Part shown: positions 12,357-25,000 of the stretch, piece by piece
Numbering within the stretch: the first letter of the stretch is position 1
How the letters are laid out: the number at the start of each line of letters is the position of its first letter
Source of the DNA: Anisus vortex
Taxonomy: Eukaryota > Mollusca > Gastropoda > Planorbidae
Direction: 5' to 3'
NCBI GenBank assembly: GCA_949126835.1
Contig: OX421499.1
Location: 8,139,026-8,203,025, forward strand
DNA: 64,000 nt
Position numbers and translations under genes: made by a program
The notes under the pieces: model-generated
The model's database searches: none
Seen by the model: the letters and a program-made list of their open reading frames with translations, nothing else
What the model was told of the DNA's origin: nothing

Positions 12357-12705
12357 TTGTAGTTGATTGAAATATTTGATTAGTCTAATAGTTGATTGAA
12401 ATATTTGATTAGTCTAATAGTTGATTGAAATATTTGATCAGTCTAATAGTTGATTGAAATATTTGATTAGTCTAATAGTTGATAGGAATATTTGATTAGT
12501 CTAATAGTTGATTGAAATATTTGATTAGTGTAATAGTTGATTGAAATATTTGATTAGTCTAATAGTTGATTGAAATATTTGATCAGTCTAAGAGCTGATT
12601 GAAATATTTGATTAGTCTAATAGTTGATTGAAATATTTGATTAGTCTAATAGTTGATTGAAATATTTGATTAGTCTAATAGTTGATTGAAATATTTGATT
12701 AGTCT
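12357..12705. repeat. 29-bp minisatellite, ~12 copies
   Basis: The unit is AGTTGATTGAAATATTTGAT followed by TAGTCTAAT, nearly homogeneous, downstream of the SLC6-B stop codon. A single-copy version of the flank (TCTAAGTTCTAAGTGAGAAC) is present at 12137 and again after the array. Confidence 0.95.
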
Positions 12706-12901
12706 AAGTTCTAAGTGAGAACATTAAAGGCAGCCTGACATCATGATTCAAATTTGCATTGACACCAATTTCATTCGTGTTCTTCCACTTACATAACTAT
12801 TATATCAAATATTATTAAATGTAGTTTTCAAACATTTCATTTAATGTTAGTAAAGAAACGAATTTGTCGTGCAAGTGAAGAACAATATATGCCATAAATG
12901 T

Positions 12902-13051
12902 TCAGCGGAATAAATTCAGCAGTTTTGACAAACACTGCGATGGTGGACATTTGAAAAACGCTGGTGGGCGTGCTTCCTGTCTGTACTGTTCACGAAAACT
13001 TACGTCACCGGGTTGCCATAAGGAGGAAGGACTGCACGTAGTCTTGAGTCT
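12902..13051 (-). CDS. SLC6-B exon 13: C-terminal tail and stop
   Basis: 49 codons plus stop, starting [20 protein letters not shown]. Slightly longer than the A and C tails with a different end (KLLNLFR). Confidence 0.9.
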   Translation of the reverse strand, partial: RLKTTCSPSSLWQPGDVSFREQYRQEARPPAFFKCPPSQCLSKLLNLFR

Positions 13052-16000
13052 CTGGGGAATGTTTAAGTAAACATGATTAATCAATCAGTATCTACATCTA
13101 TCTGTATATATCTTTCTGACTATAAATAAATTAATCAAGCAAGCAATAAATAAATAAATCTATATATCAATGTAAATCAATCAAGCAATCCATCAATATC
13201 TATTTATCTATAGATCTATCAATATATATCATCCACACCTCTCACTATATACATATATATCTGACTATCTATCACCCAATCTATCTCTTTATATATCTAT
13301 ATATCATCAATCATCCGTCTGTCTATCTTTTTTGTCTGTCTGTCTATAGAATAACTTGTCTGACTGACAGTCGGTCTGCCCAACACAAGCTCCTTTTGTT
13401 CCTACTTACTTTCACAAAACCGCCGCTGGTCATGATCAAGTGACCTGCTGCCCAAATGGGCACAGGCAGGAACCAGATGACAGCCATCATCCAACCGAAG
13501 GCCACTGCCCCTGGACCGTAGTGATAGCCTTCAAACGTGGGCGCCTCATAACTCATTAGAGACGTCACCAACAAGACCTTTGCAAAAGTAACAACAACAG
13601 TTTAAGGAGAGCTGGCAGCATCAGCCCTAGAAGAACTGCGTCAGTTGAAAACGAACTGCGTCAGTTCAAAGATGAACTGCGTCAGTTAAAAATTAACTGT
13701 ATGCCTAATAGATCTTATTCTAGAATGTGTCTAGTGACGTCACTTACCAGAAGTAAAAACGGAGTCACAAATCTCCAGAGTAGGTTAAAACAAGATGGCG
13801 GTCTACTTGACGTCATCAACTCAATGTCATCAATAAACCTTTCAGCACCTTAAGATAATACAACAACAACATATAAAACCATATTAAACAGTTGGCTGTA
13901 CAGAATAGACTCCTTCCCCTTTGTTGGAACAATTGCGTTGTAAACTTTGTTAATACATGGACATCTACTTTAGCGTTTCTTTATTTATTTACATGTTTAA
14001 TACATTGACATCTACTTTAGTGTTTCATTATTTATTTACATGTTTAATACATTGACATCTATTTTAGTGTTTCTTTATTTATTTACATGTTTAATACATT
14101 GACATCTACTTTAGCGTTTCTTTATATATTTACATGTTTAAGTACATCCGTATTGGATTTTGTTTAAGTGGGGAAAATAGCTTGATTTGTAATGTATATG
14201 ACGTCACAGCAGCACTTCTTGTTTCGCAAACATTTGAACAAAATATATTAAGATTAGACTTAACTGTAGCCCCCCCCCCCCCTCCCTTCGGCTGTAGAGC
14301 TTTAATAATGCCTTGAACTTACAATGCAAAGCAAAGACTATAGTAAGATGGACGGCTTGCTATATTTTTAGAACTGAACAGTTAGTTTGCGCATGCCCGG
14401 CTTTCAATACGTCCTTAAGTCTTCCGGTGCATATCAGAGACTATAATGAGCTTTACCGCTTGCTCTATTTTTTAGAGCTTAGCACTTGTTTTTCCGTGCG
14501 CACACTGTCTTTAATGACTCCTAAACTTTCCTAAAGACTTCCGCTCTATACAACTTTCGATTTTAATCTTAATATTCCTTTGAGAAAATCTTAGCGAAGT
14601 CTAGAGCACGTGGTGCGACCGGATTCCAAAATGAAGATATTCGAGTCATCAATTAACAGAAATATCAAAGCAAGTTATAATAGTCTTTGTAAAAAGCAAG
14701 TTATTATAGTCTTTGTAAAAAGCAAGTTATTATAGTCTTTGTAAAAAGCAAGTTATTTTAGTATTTGTAATAAGCAAGTTATTGACAGCAACTAATTAGG
14801 ACTTAATTGTTACAAACCGTAAATCCAGGCAACTATTATACATTCCAATAGTCCAATGGCTATAGCTGCGAAAGCTGCCACGTACCAGTCAACAAGTTGA
14901 AATAAGTAAATTCCACCCTGTAACAGAGACGAAAACTGAGATTTAAATAAAAAGGTACATCCCAAACTGTAACAGAAACAAAGACAATAAATAAGTACAT
15001 CCCACACTGTAACAGAAACAAAGGCAATAAATAAGTACATCCCAAACTGTAACAGAAACAAAGGCAATAAATAAGTACATCCCACACTGTAACAGAAACA
15101 AAGGCATTAAATAAGTACATCCTACACTATAACAATTCATATGACGGGGATACTTTTTTGTGTGTAAAGTACACAATAAGCCGGTAAGCACCCCGACCCA
15201 AAATATCCAATCAATTTGGTTAAACGTTTAGGCTTTTCAAAATAGAAATTATAAGAGAATCGTGGCATTTAGAAATGAAACAAAAATCATACAAGACAAA
15301 AATCTAATAAAATAATAATAGAGACATATTTTAGACATTGAGACATATTGTAGACATATTGAAGATTTATTGAGACATATTGTAGACATATTTTAGTAAT
15401 ATTTTAGTCATATTAAGACATTGTAGACATTAACACGCTTATGACGATTACTCGAGCAATTTATGTTTTATAAACACTTTCTTTTCTTCCCGAGCAGTGT
15501 TCAGAGTTGCACTTACCAGCCATAGCAACAGCCTAACACTTTTTTTAAAAAAATTTCAAAACGAAGAACTTGATTTAAACTTTGAGATAGTATATATGTA
15601 ACTTTTAATATATAATCTTATTTAAAGTTCTTAAATTATAAGGTAAGTTATAAAGTAGCCTATCGCCTTACTATTTGTTGTTTAGACAATTAATTATATG
15701 CTTTGTTTAAACATTTTATTAATATGTTATTTTAGAAAGTATTTTACACTGCTGTTTCACACTGTTTGATGTTTTTCTTTTTTTTTCAAGCACTGTAAAT
15801 AGTACCCCATTGTTTGGTACCCTACATCTTAGGCCGGCTTAGACAAAGTCATGGCGTGGATTACGTTAGGCCTATAATATTATTTTACTATGTCACTTAC
15901 TCTAGAAGCAAAGGGGAGACCAATCAAGAATTGAACAGAGCTGTAAGCAATTTTCACGGTTACGTCCCATTTGGCGACAAAATCTGGCCAGATGTCTTGT

Positions 16001-19000
16001 ACACTTGTCAGGACTACTTCGACAAAGACAAACTAAAAAGATTGAACAAAACAAACCAAAAAAAAATCAAATCAATAAAATTAACATATGAAACAATCAG
16101 AAAACTGAAGATGGTAAAATATATTAACGAAAATTTCTAATATTAGCCTATCTTTTGTTTGGAATAGGATACAGCTTAAAACCAGTGGCGTAGACAGGTT
16201 CTGTCGCTAGGGCGAGCGAACTTTTAACACAAAGGCCCCACTTTTAGCCATTTTTCCAGATTAATGGAAGAACTAGGAATTCGTAGCCTAGGTATTAAAT
16301 CTTACAAGAATACCCTGTGCTTCGGGATACACACGCTGTATAATAGTGCAGTTTTTATTTAACCATACACGATTCTTTTTCTAGCAGCTAATAATGATGG
16401 GAATTTTGGCAAAATTGATTGCATTTAGGCCCACTGTTCATTTTGGGGATTAACATCTAGTATCTAAAAGTATTAATAAAATAAACGCAAATGCTTTTAT
16501 AGGACTGCATTATTATTATTTTATTATTGAAAGACGCGATCGCCAGTATAGCCTTTTGGATATACAAAAATATAGAGCTTCAACATTTTAATTTACTGTG
16601 TCTGTGTCAATTACAAAACACTGTCTCTATAAAACGTATTAGGAACGCTCTATTCCTTACTTTTTTTTTCCCTCTCAGTTTTTAAATTATCAAACCCGAC
16701 GGTTTTATCCATAACAATTCTTTTCAATTCTGTGGGTATCATCAGTTGCGAAGTTCATGTAACCAAGTTTTGGATCACTTCACGTATGCATTTGAGAAGC
16801 AGAAATCAAGCACGCTTTAAGTCATATTATTACTGTTTGGTGAGTAAACTAGACTTGAACTCTACTTCTATATGAGAATGCGAGTGAGTTTACTCTTTAG
16901 GGACTCACTATGATGTAAAACGCACCACTGATACATCACCGTAAAAGTTCGGAACAAACGGTTGGCAGTTCTTGTCCACTCTAAGATCCTGCTTATGACC
17001 TGTTATCCACTGGAGGATGACCTTCACTTCGTAACTAGAGATCAAATCTGAAATAGCCGATAGCCTACAAGAGAGTCGTTCGGATAAGGTCCTGAGGCTG
17101 CCGATGGACTGTTGCACTGAAAGCGCATCATTGGCAATGGCTATGTTGCATATCACTTCCGAACCATCTTCAAACTTTTCCCCGATAACCTCGATGGGAT
17201 GTCTGTCTCGTAGCTGTAGATTGCACGACAATAACTGTAAACTCAGGAGTTCCACAAAGAACTGTTCTTGCTTCCCCACACAACGTGTAGATATTTCGCT
17301 TTTTACTAAAGATTTCCGTTTTTCGTTGTGTTGGGGGAGTGCAGACGAGTGCCTAGTGCACTCTCCGCCACCTTTAATTACCTTCATCTACCAAGCTCTA
17401 CGACGTTGTCAGTTTGCCATACACAAGATCACAGCAAGTTGACCCGTACTGCCGGTGGCCACCCCTGGCAGTCCCCGTTAGCCCTACACCTTGGGCATAC
17501 ACTGACCAACCCTGGTCGCGAGCAATACTCGAACAGAGGCTGACCAAGGCCGTGTACAACACTCTCTCTGTGGCCAATCGATGTCGTCCCAGAAGCCGTG
17601 CAAGTACCTCTCGAGGGCAGAGGTCACTACCCGGTGACTGCAACCACTGCACCCATCCTCTAGAGCCCAGGAGCCGACCCTCTGACCAGTGACGTCACAC
17701 CCAGTGGACCCAAACACACTACTGAGCGACCACCCACCAGGATCCGCCCAGGGCAGCACGCTTTCCTGTCGACTAGGCTACCTACACCAGCCTACGGAAG
17801 ACGAATCAATCAAAGAAGAGGGTAAGTGTGTTACTTTGTATTCCACCCGTGTACGACCATGGCAACCGCCCTTCCCCCGACAATGCATTATAAAGCCCCA
17901 AAAAAAGCCTTTCATTCACGGACCCGGCACGTTGGTCCTTGATTTGAAAGGAGCCGACGCGGCACGACATATCAATATGGAACAAGCCATGTCTACTATC
18001 GGCTTAAAGACCGACGATGTGAAGGCCCTATATCGCTTTGAAGGCCCCTCACCATGGTTCCTAAAAACCACTCTGGAAGTCAGGAGGAAAATAATCAACC
18101 AAGAATTTGGGAATGAAGAACTTTTTTTTAATTAAAATTAAGCCATACCAGCCTGACTTGATGAAAATCACTTTGCATTGGATCTCTGCTGAGGTCAGGG
18201 AGGACTTTGTTAACAAGATCTTCCAAGACCTAGCCGAACCAAATTCAAGTTTTCAAGTCGAAGTTTTGAGAGAAGAGAGGCAGAGAAGAAGGAGACTGAG
18301 CCTTCGTCCCTTGAGGATGGAAGGATGCCATATTATATATATATAGAACCACAATGTTGGCTCAAACAAGGGAAATAATTTGTCGCATTAAAAACAAATA
18401 AATAAAATGACCATTTCAATCTTTGCTTTGTTTGAAGTTTGAACAGACACACACGCACAGACACACGTATCGAAAATCGAACATACTGGCACATACACAC
18501 GCATATACACACACACGAGCATTCACATAAACATAAAGTAATACAAACATAATTTTTGAACGCTACAAAATGTTGACAAATCATTTAAAATGTAGCAGTA
18601 TGAAATGAAACTCTGAAAGTCGTCGCAAAATTTCGGGTTTTGCCGAGGGGTCTAATTGTCACGGAATACACCAAATCTGAATAATAAGTTATCCCCAACC
18701 GACGAACCGCGGAACAGATTCTGCCCCCCCCCCCCCCCAACTTCTGGGTTTTTAACTAATCCAACCAGTGCCCCCGGAATAGAATTCGCTCATATGTTTT
18801 TTTCCAAACAAGAGTTTTCTTCTCGATTTCCACGGTGGCTGGAGGACATTAGACTGACATCGTGTTATTTTAAAAAAATTGATTACCCATGGTTTAATAT
18901 GTCAATGAGAAACTAGGACAGTCAAAGTATATCAGTGAGAAACTAGGTCAATATACGTAAATCCTATTGTTTGGAGAACTCTTTGTATAATATTTTTGGT

Positions 19001-22000
19001 AAGAAACTAAGGCGCCTTACTTAATCCCGCCGTTCACCTGTGAATCCAAGGCAACCGTAAACAACATAAGGAAGAAAAGAACTCCCCAAAGTTGAGGCAC
19101 GGGAAGGTAAGCCACAGCCTCAGGGTAGACAACAAAGGCAAGACCAGGACCTAAGAGAATCAAGTACATCAATATAATATGTTACAATTATTAAGGCCTT
19201 CCTACATTTTCTAGATATAAACAAAACAATTATTGAAACCAGTTAGAGAACAGACTGCTATCTTTAGTTTACTGATACATTTATATGTCACACTTAGACG
19301 ACAGAGAAGGTCCATGAATCATCATCATCATCAATACCATGACTGTTGTGGTCGTTGGGGGGGGGAGCGAATGGACACCTCAGCAGTCAACCTTCTCCAC
19401 TTTTGCGTATCCATGTATTAGGACATAAATAAATGTATCATTCATTGTGTTGTATAATCTATATACAGCGGCAAAGTCAGGCTGGAGAGAAAATATTCAG
19501 AAAGTATGTAAGGGAGTAAAACACCCGTCGGACCAAATTGACCCTAGGGCCGATGAAACAGCGTTCACTTGTTTCAGTGGCCAGGGCATACTTGGGGATT
19601 TGTGGCCAGCACAATGCCCAGCCGCCTTTTACTTTACCCTAACTAATGTCAGGTAACTATCAAAGTACTCAGAGACACCATCAAGTTCAGTGAAAAAAAA
19701 ATCCTAGCCGTCCCCTGGATTCAAACCCATGAAGTTTGGTACGCCAGTCGTGTGCGCTGCCACTCGGCCACGGTACCCAAGAAAAGCCAAAACTAAGGAT
19801 TTCTTTTTCTTATAAAATTATATTGGGCTGGTGACTTCTTTTCTGTAAAGGGGGCGAGGAGACAATTTGTGATAACTCGAAAGACAATTGAATGATCCGA
19901 TTCTTTAAATTGCATGTGAATTCACAATATTATACCATCAATTTGTTTCTTTTTTATAACAGTCTATGCTTCTTTTTAATAGCATGTATACAAACGCTTT
20001 ATAAATAACCATTATTATTAATAAAATATTCCTTTCCCCCACACAATACTTGTATTTGTCCACCCTTGTCCAATGCTACAGTCTTCATTTATATGTATAC
20101 TTACCCTAACTGTGGCATTGTAAATAGGCCAACCACTTAATAGAGGTTACATAGGTATAAATGTATATTTTAAATTACTCACACTTAAAAATCTATACAA
20201 ATTTATAGCACAATAAATACACAACAAATGTTTCAATTTACCGGTTGCTGAGAAAGTCTCCACCGGGACGTTAAGATTGTACGCCATGTGACCCAGAACT
20301 GTGAAAATGGCGAATCCGGCGTAGACACTAGTTCCCTCACAGAGGAAAGTAAGAATGACAGAGTCCCTGTGGAAACGAAAGTTCCTGATTATTCAGTGAC
20401 CATCGAATATGCATGCATCCATATAGGCTAATAGCTCCCACTCCTTTAGCTAACTTTGATTCCGCCAAATTTTCAAATAGTGGTTGGCAGCAATGAAAAC
20501 TTATAACCGTTTTATTATTTTGATAGTCCTTACTATAGTCTCACCTATGTCCGCTCTACACTCACCTCAGACAGTTGTTCTGAAACTTGTTGTAGCTGGC
20601 CATGGTGACCAGTCCACCCCAAATCGGACCCAGGGAGTAAAAAACCTGAAGGCTTGCCTCTAGCCATGTCTGAACCAGCATCAGTTTGCTGTAGAAGAAT
20701 AGTTTTAGCTCTTAAATTTCACATAGCTTTGGAGTGATTTATCTTTACGTTTCCGTTGAATTCATTGCTGGAGACTAGTTTAGCTTTACATTTTCTAACT
20801 GTAATGTATGAACCTGATATTATTATTCAGTTAAAAGAGAGAGAGAGAGAGAAAAGGAGATAGATAGATAGATATATAAATTCATATCAATGGGTCCTTA
20901 GTAAGAAAGGAGAAATTTCATCACTGTAATATGTAAATTTATGAGAAATTTAAAAGACTTTTTTTTATTTTCAGCAGAACGAAAGAAAACGGATATTGGG
21001 GTCAAACCTGAAGTCCGGCCTGATGTAGAACATCACTCCATCCATGGCACCTGGTAATGTGGAGCCTTTGATGATTAAGACTGTGATGAGTATGTAAGGC
21101 AAGGTCGCGGTGACATACACAACCTTTTTTTTTTATGTCGCGAAATTTAAAAAAGAAATGAAAACAAAAACATTAACAACTTATAGACTAATATTTTTTT
21201 TTAAAGACCAGACAAATTTCTGTTCAAATTACTTTGATAGAGAATTTTTAAAATTATAATAATAATAATAATGGTCATTTTTTATAGCGCTTCTATCCAT
21301 GCTATTAAATTTAGCATGCTCAGTGCGCTCTCGGTGTGAACTGTAGTGGCATATCTATTAGTATGTAAGACATACATCCACTAGCCAATGAGAAATCTCT
21401 TTAAGCTCTTTTTAAAAGACTCTCTTGTCTCAGATTCTCTCAGTATCTGAGGTAAACTATTCCATAAAGAAGGCGCCACAGATTCAAATGAGCGCACTCC
21501 TAGACTCCTAGGTACTTCTTTTTGTATACAGCCACACTGTGAGTTTTAAGGAGTGACTGTGATGAAGAGTGCAGTTCTATTGTTTTGTATACAGCCACAC
21601 TGTGAGTTTTAAGGAGTGACTGTGATGAAGAGTGCAGTTCTATTGTTTTGTATACAGCCACACTGTGAGTTTTAAGGAGTGACTGTGATGAAGAGTGCAG
21701 TTCTATTGTTTTGTATACAGCCACACTGTGAGTTTTAAGGAGTGATTGTGATGAAGAGTGCAGTTCTATTGTTTTGTATACAGCCACACTATGAGTTTTA
21801 AGGAGTGACTGTGATGAAGAGTGCAGTTCTATTGTTTTGTATACAGCCACACTATGAGTTTTAAGGAGTGACTGTGATGAAGAGTGCAGTTCTATTGTTT
21901 TGTATACAGCCACACTGTGAGTTTTAAGGAGTGACTGTGATGAAGAGTGCAGTTCTATTGATGGCCCATGGTTGATATAAGCTCTCGAAGATAAGAAGGA

Positions 22001-25000
22001 GCAGTGCCATTTCTACATCCGTACGTGAGGGACATAATTGTGTCAATTTGTTTCGTTTTATCACCGGTAGCCATTAGAGATCTCTTAGAATTGGGGAGAT
22101 AAGATATTGCTTCTTCCCCCCTCGTGCCGCAGTGTTCTCCAATTTCTATAGACTATATTGACTACACGTTGATTAAATGACTTAACCCTTTTCAGCTAAT
22201 TGGCACTTTTAACCCTGTTCTTCACATTTTACTTTAGTTCCCTTTGAACAATAATTGGTTATGAGAAAGTTAAGATGTAAATAAAGATGTAGCATTAGGT
22301 TCTTGAAGCAACTTAAACGTTTCTTCGCTATAGACATGAACGTCGCTGGATTTCTAAAAGCGCCAAACTACGTTGGAGAATGAAATAATGCAGCCTTCAT
22401 TTTTTAATGGTTTAACAAAGACTTTTTTTAAGGCTTTCTATAGGGCCTAATCTTGAGTCTCGACTATCGCAACTTCGCTCATTGGTCTTTAAATCATTTT
22501 TTTTTTAAATATAATTCTGTGAAATTTCACCAATTAGGAATGTGCACAGTTTTAAGTCCCAGTATTAAACATGACGGTACATTCTGACACGCGTGTCTAA
22601 TGTAGCACGCGGAACGTGTTAAAACGACACACCATTAGTAGAAATAAGAACCTACCTTGACATTGAAAGGAGCGTTTCAATAGTTTTAGTTTTACTATTT
22701 AGACCAAGGTGTTGTGTTTTTTTAATTACTGTCAAACCTCGTTTTCATTTGATGTTGAGGGTTGCCAGATATCTTGTCAGAAAAATACTGGTCACCATTA
22801 TTTCCTTCCCCTGTCCATAGAGAAACTTGGTATAGTGTTAGCCGGCAACTCGTCCTATTTTATACTATAAAGTCGGTTGAAAAACACGGTTCAAAACCGG
22901 TCGCCTGGCAACCCAATTGATAAGCCGCACGAGAACAATGGAAGAATTCCGGAATCGACGTAATCGGAAGTAAGTTTTTACTGTACCCAACAAAATACAT
23001 GGTGAAAAAGTTTAAACACGCAACTACTAACTCAAGCTAATATTAAATATTCAAAACACATAATCATTGTGATCGTAGATCTAGTGCTAATAATTTAAAT
23101 CAATTTTTAGCATCGCAAGGCTTGGATCGATTTCAGGAGCTTTATTTTAAAATGCAAAATTGTTCACCTTTCCAACAGATTTAACTCCCTTGATGAGGCA
23201 CAGAAACACCAACAGACACGAAACAAGCAAGCCCAGGGTCGTGTGCCAAGGAAGCCCGCCAAGATCCTCGAGACTGGGTGAAAGTTCAAGGACGTTGTTT
23301 CTGACAAAAAGAAAAAATTATGCAAAAAATATTTCAAATCAGGCCGTGACGCATAGGCTGTAATGCTTTTTATCGCTTTTTTTTTTGCACAGTTTCTGCT
23401 TTATGATGTTTATAAATCATATCTGTTAATTGGCTTATGTAAATAAAAATAATAAAACCCAGATAAGCTGAACATACACCCAGAATTCTTCACTGGCCGG
23501 CTTGATCCCAATGTCCATCGCAGTGCCGTTCAGCGTTTGCATTTTCCAAACCATATGGCCGCTGCCGTTGACGAATCTGAGCGAGGGCCCCACGGTGTCG
23601 TTGGAGTCTGTGAATTGCTGGAGGCGGGCCCCGTGTGGGACGCAGGCTGGAGTGTTCCACTCCTGTCCGCAGAGCGTCCAGGGCAGAGGCGACTTGAAGG
23701 AGTGGACGAGGTAGATGCTGACCCAGGCGATGAGAATCACATAGTACCAGGAACTGATGAAGCCGGCTATTATTTGACCGATGCCTATTCCTGGAATAGA
23801 ATCGGTGAAGCAATCTTTTTTTTTTTTTCAATTTATCAATTTATCTATGTATCTATGCACTCTGAGTTTACATTTTGTTTGTTAGCAGCGCTATACAAAT
23901 ATTATTATTATTTGTATTATCTATGTATATATGTATCTATTTATCTATTTATCTATTTATCTATTTGTCTATTTATCTATTTATCTATTTATCTACTTAG
24001 CTAATTATCTATTTATCTATTTATCTATTTATCTATTTATCTATTTATCTATTTATCTATTTATCTATTTATCTATTTATCTATTTATCTATTTATCTAT
24101 TTATCTATTTATCTATTTATCTATTTATCTATTTATCTTTTTATCTATTTATCTATTTATCTATTTATCTATTTATCTATTTATCTATTTATCTATTTAT
24201 CTATTTATCTATTTATCTATTTATCTATTTATCTATTTATCTATTTATCTATTTATCTATTTATCTATTTATCTATTTATCTATTTATCTATTTATCTAT
24301 TTATCTATTTATCTATTTTTTTTATACATTTATATATTTATACATTTACATATTTAAATATTTATCTAATCGTCTATTTATCTATTTAGTTAATTGTCTA
24401 TTTATCAATTTATCTGATTATCTTTTTATCTATTTATACATTTATCTATTTATACATTTAAATATATTTCACTAGTTTTTATCTAATTGTCTATTTATAC
24501 ATTCATCGATTTATCTAATTATTAATGTATATTTTTATGTTTTAATGCTATTTATTTATTTATCTATTTTTATATTCATTCATACCTTACTTGATCTATT
24601 AATATATCCATATATTAATCTATTCATCTAATCATCTATTTTTCTATTTATTCAAGGTAAAAAATATTATATTGTTTGCATAAACAAGCCACCATTATAA
24701 TCTACCTTGAAATGATACCATGACAAAACTTGAAAATATACTGTTACCGAGAAATGACATGATTTCTCATATCAACTAAACTTACCTTTAAAGAGCGGGC
24801 AGATGTTCCATACGTGGTAGACACCCCTGGACATAAACTGGCCCATGGCTACCTCCATAAAGTATAAAGGAAGGCCGCACAATACAAGACAAATGAAGTA
24901 TGGAATCAGGAAAGCACCTATAGTAAAATAAATATTGTTACATGGTGAGGGGAAAATAAGTACGTGCCCATTTTATATAGTTTACTTCTTGCTATATAAG

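Noticed and set aside
15814..16140. 108-codon plus-strand ORF
   Set aside because: It is the antisense shadow of SLC6-B exon 9 (15901-16032), which has correct splice sites, phase and family motifs on the minus strand.
17398..17759. Minus-strand ORFs of 84 and 91 codons
   Set aside because: Antisense to the GC-rich retroelement leader; no homology recognised.
21500..21913. Protein of seven 21-aa repeats
   Set aside because: A 63-bp minisatellite inside a dead LINE; no start or independent coding evidence.
23490..24004. Overlapping ORFs of 113 and 155 codons
   Set aside because: They are out-of-frame or antisense readings of SLC6-B exon 3; the plus-strand one continues into the (CTATTTAT)n array.
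23931..24389. 152-codon Ile/Tyr/Leu-rich ORF
   Set aside because: Pure translation of an octamer repeat.
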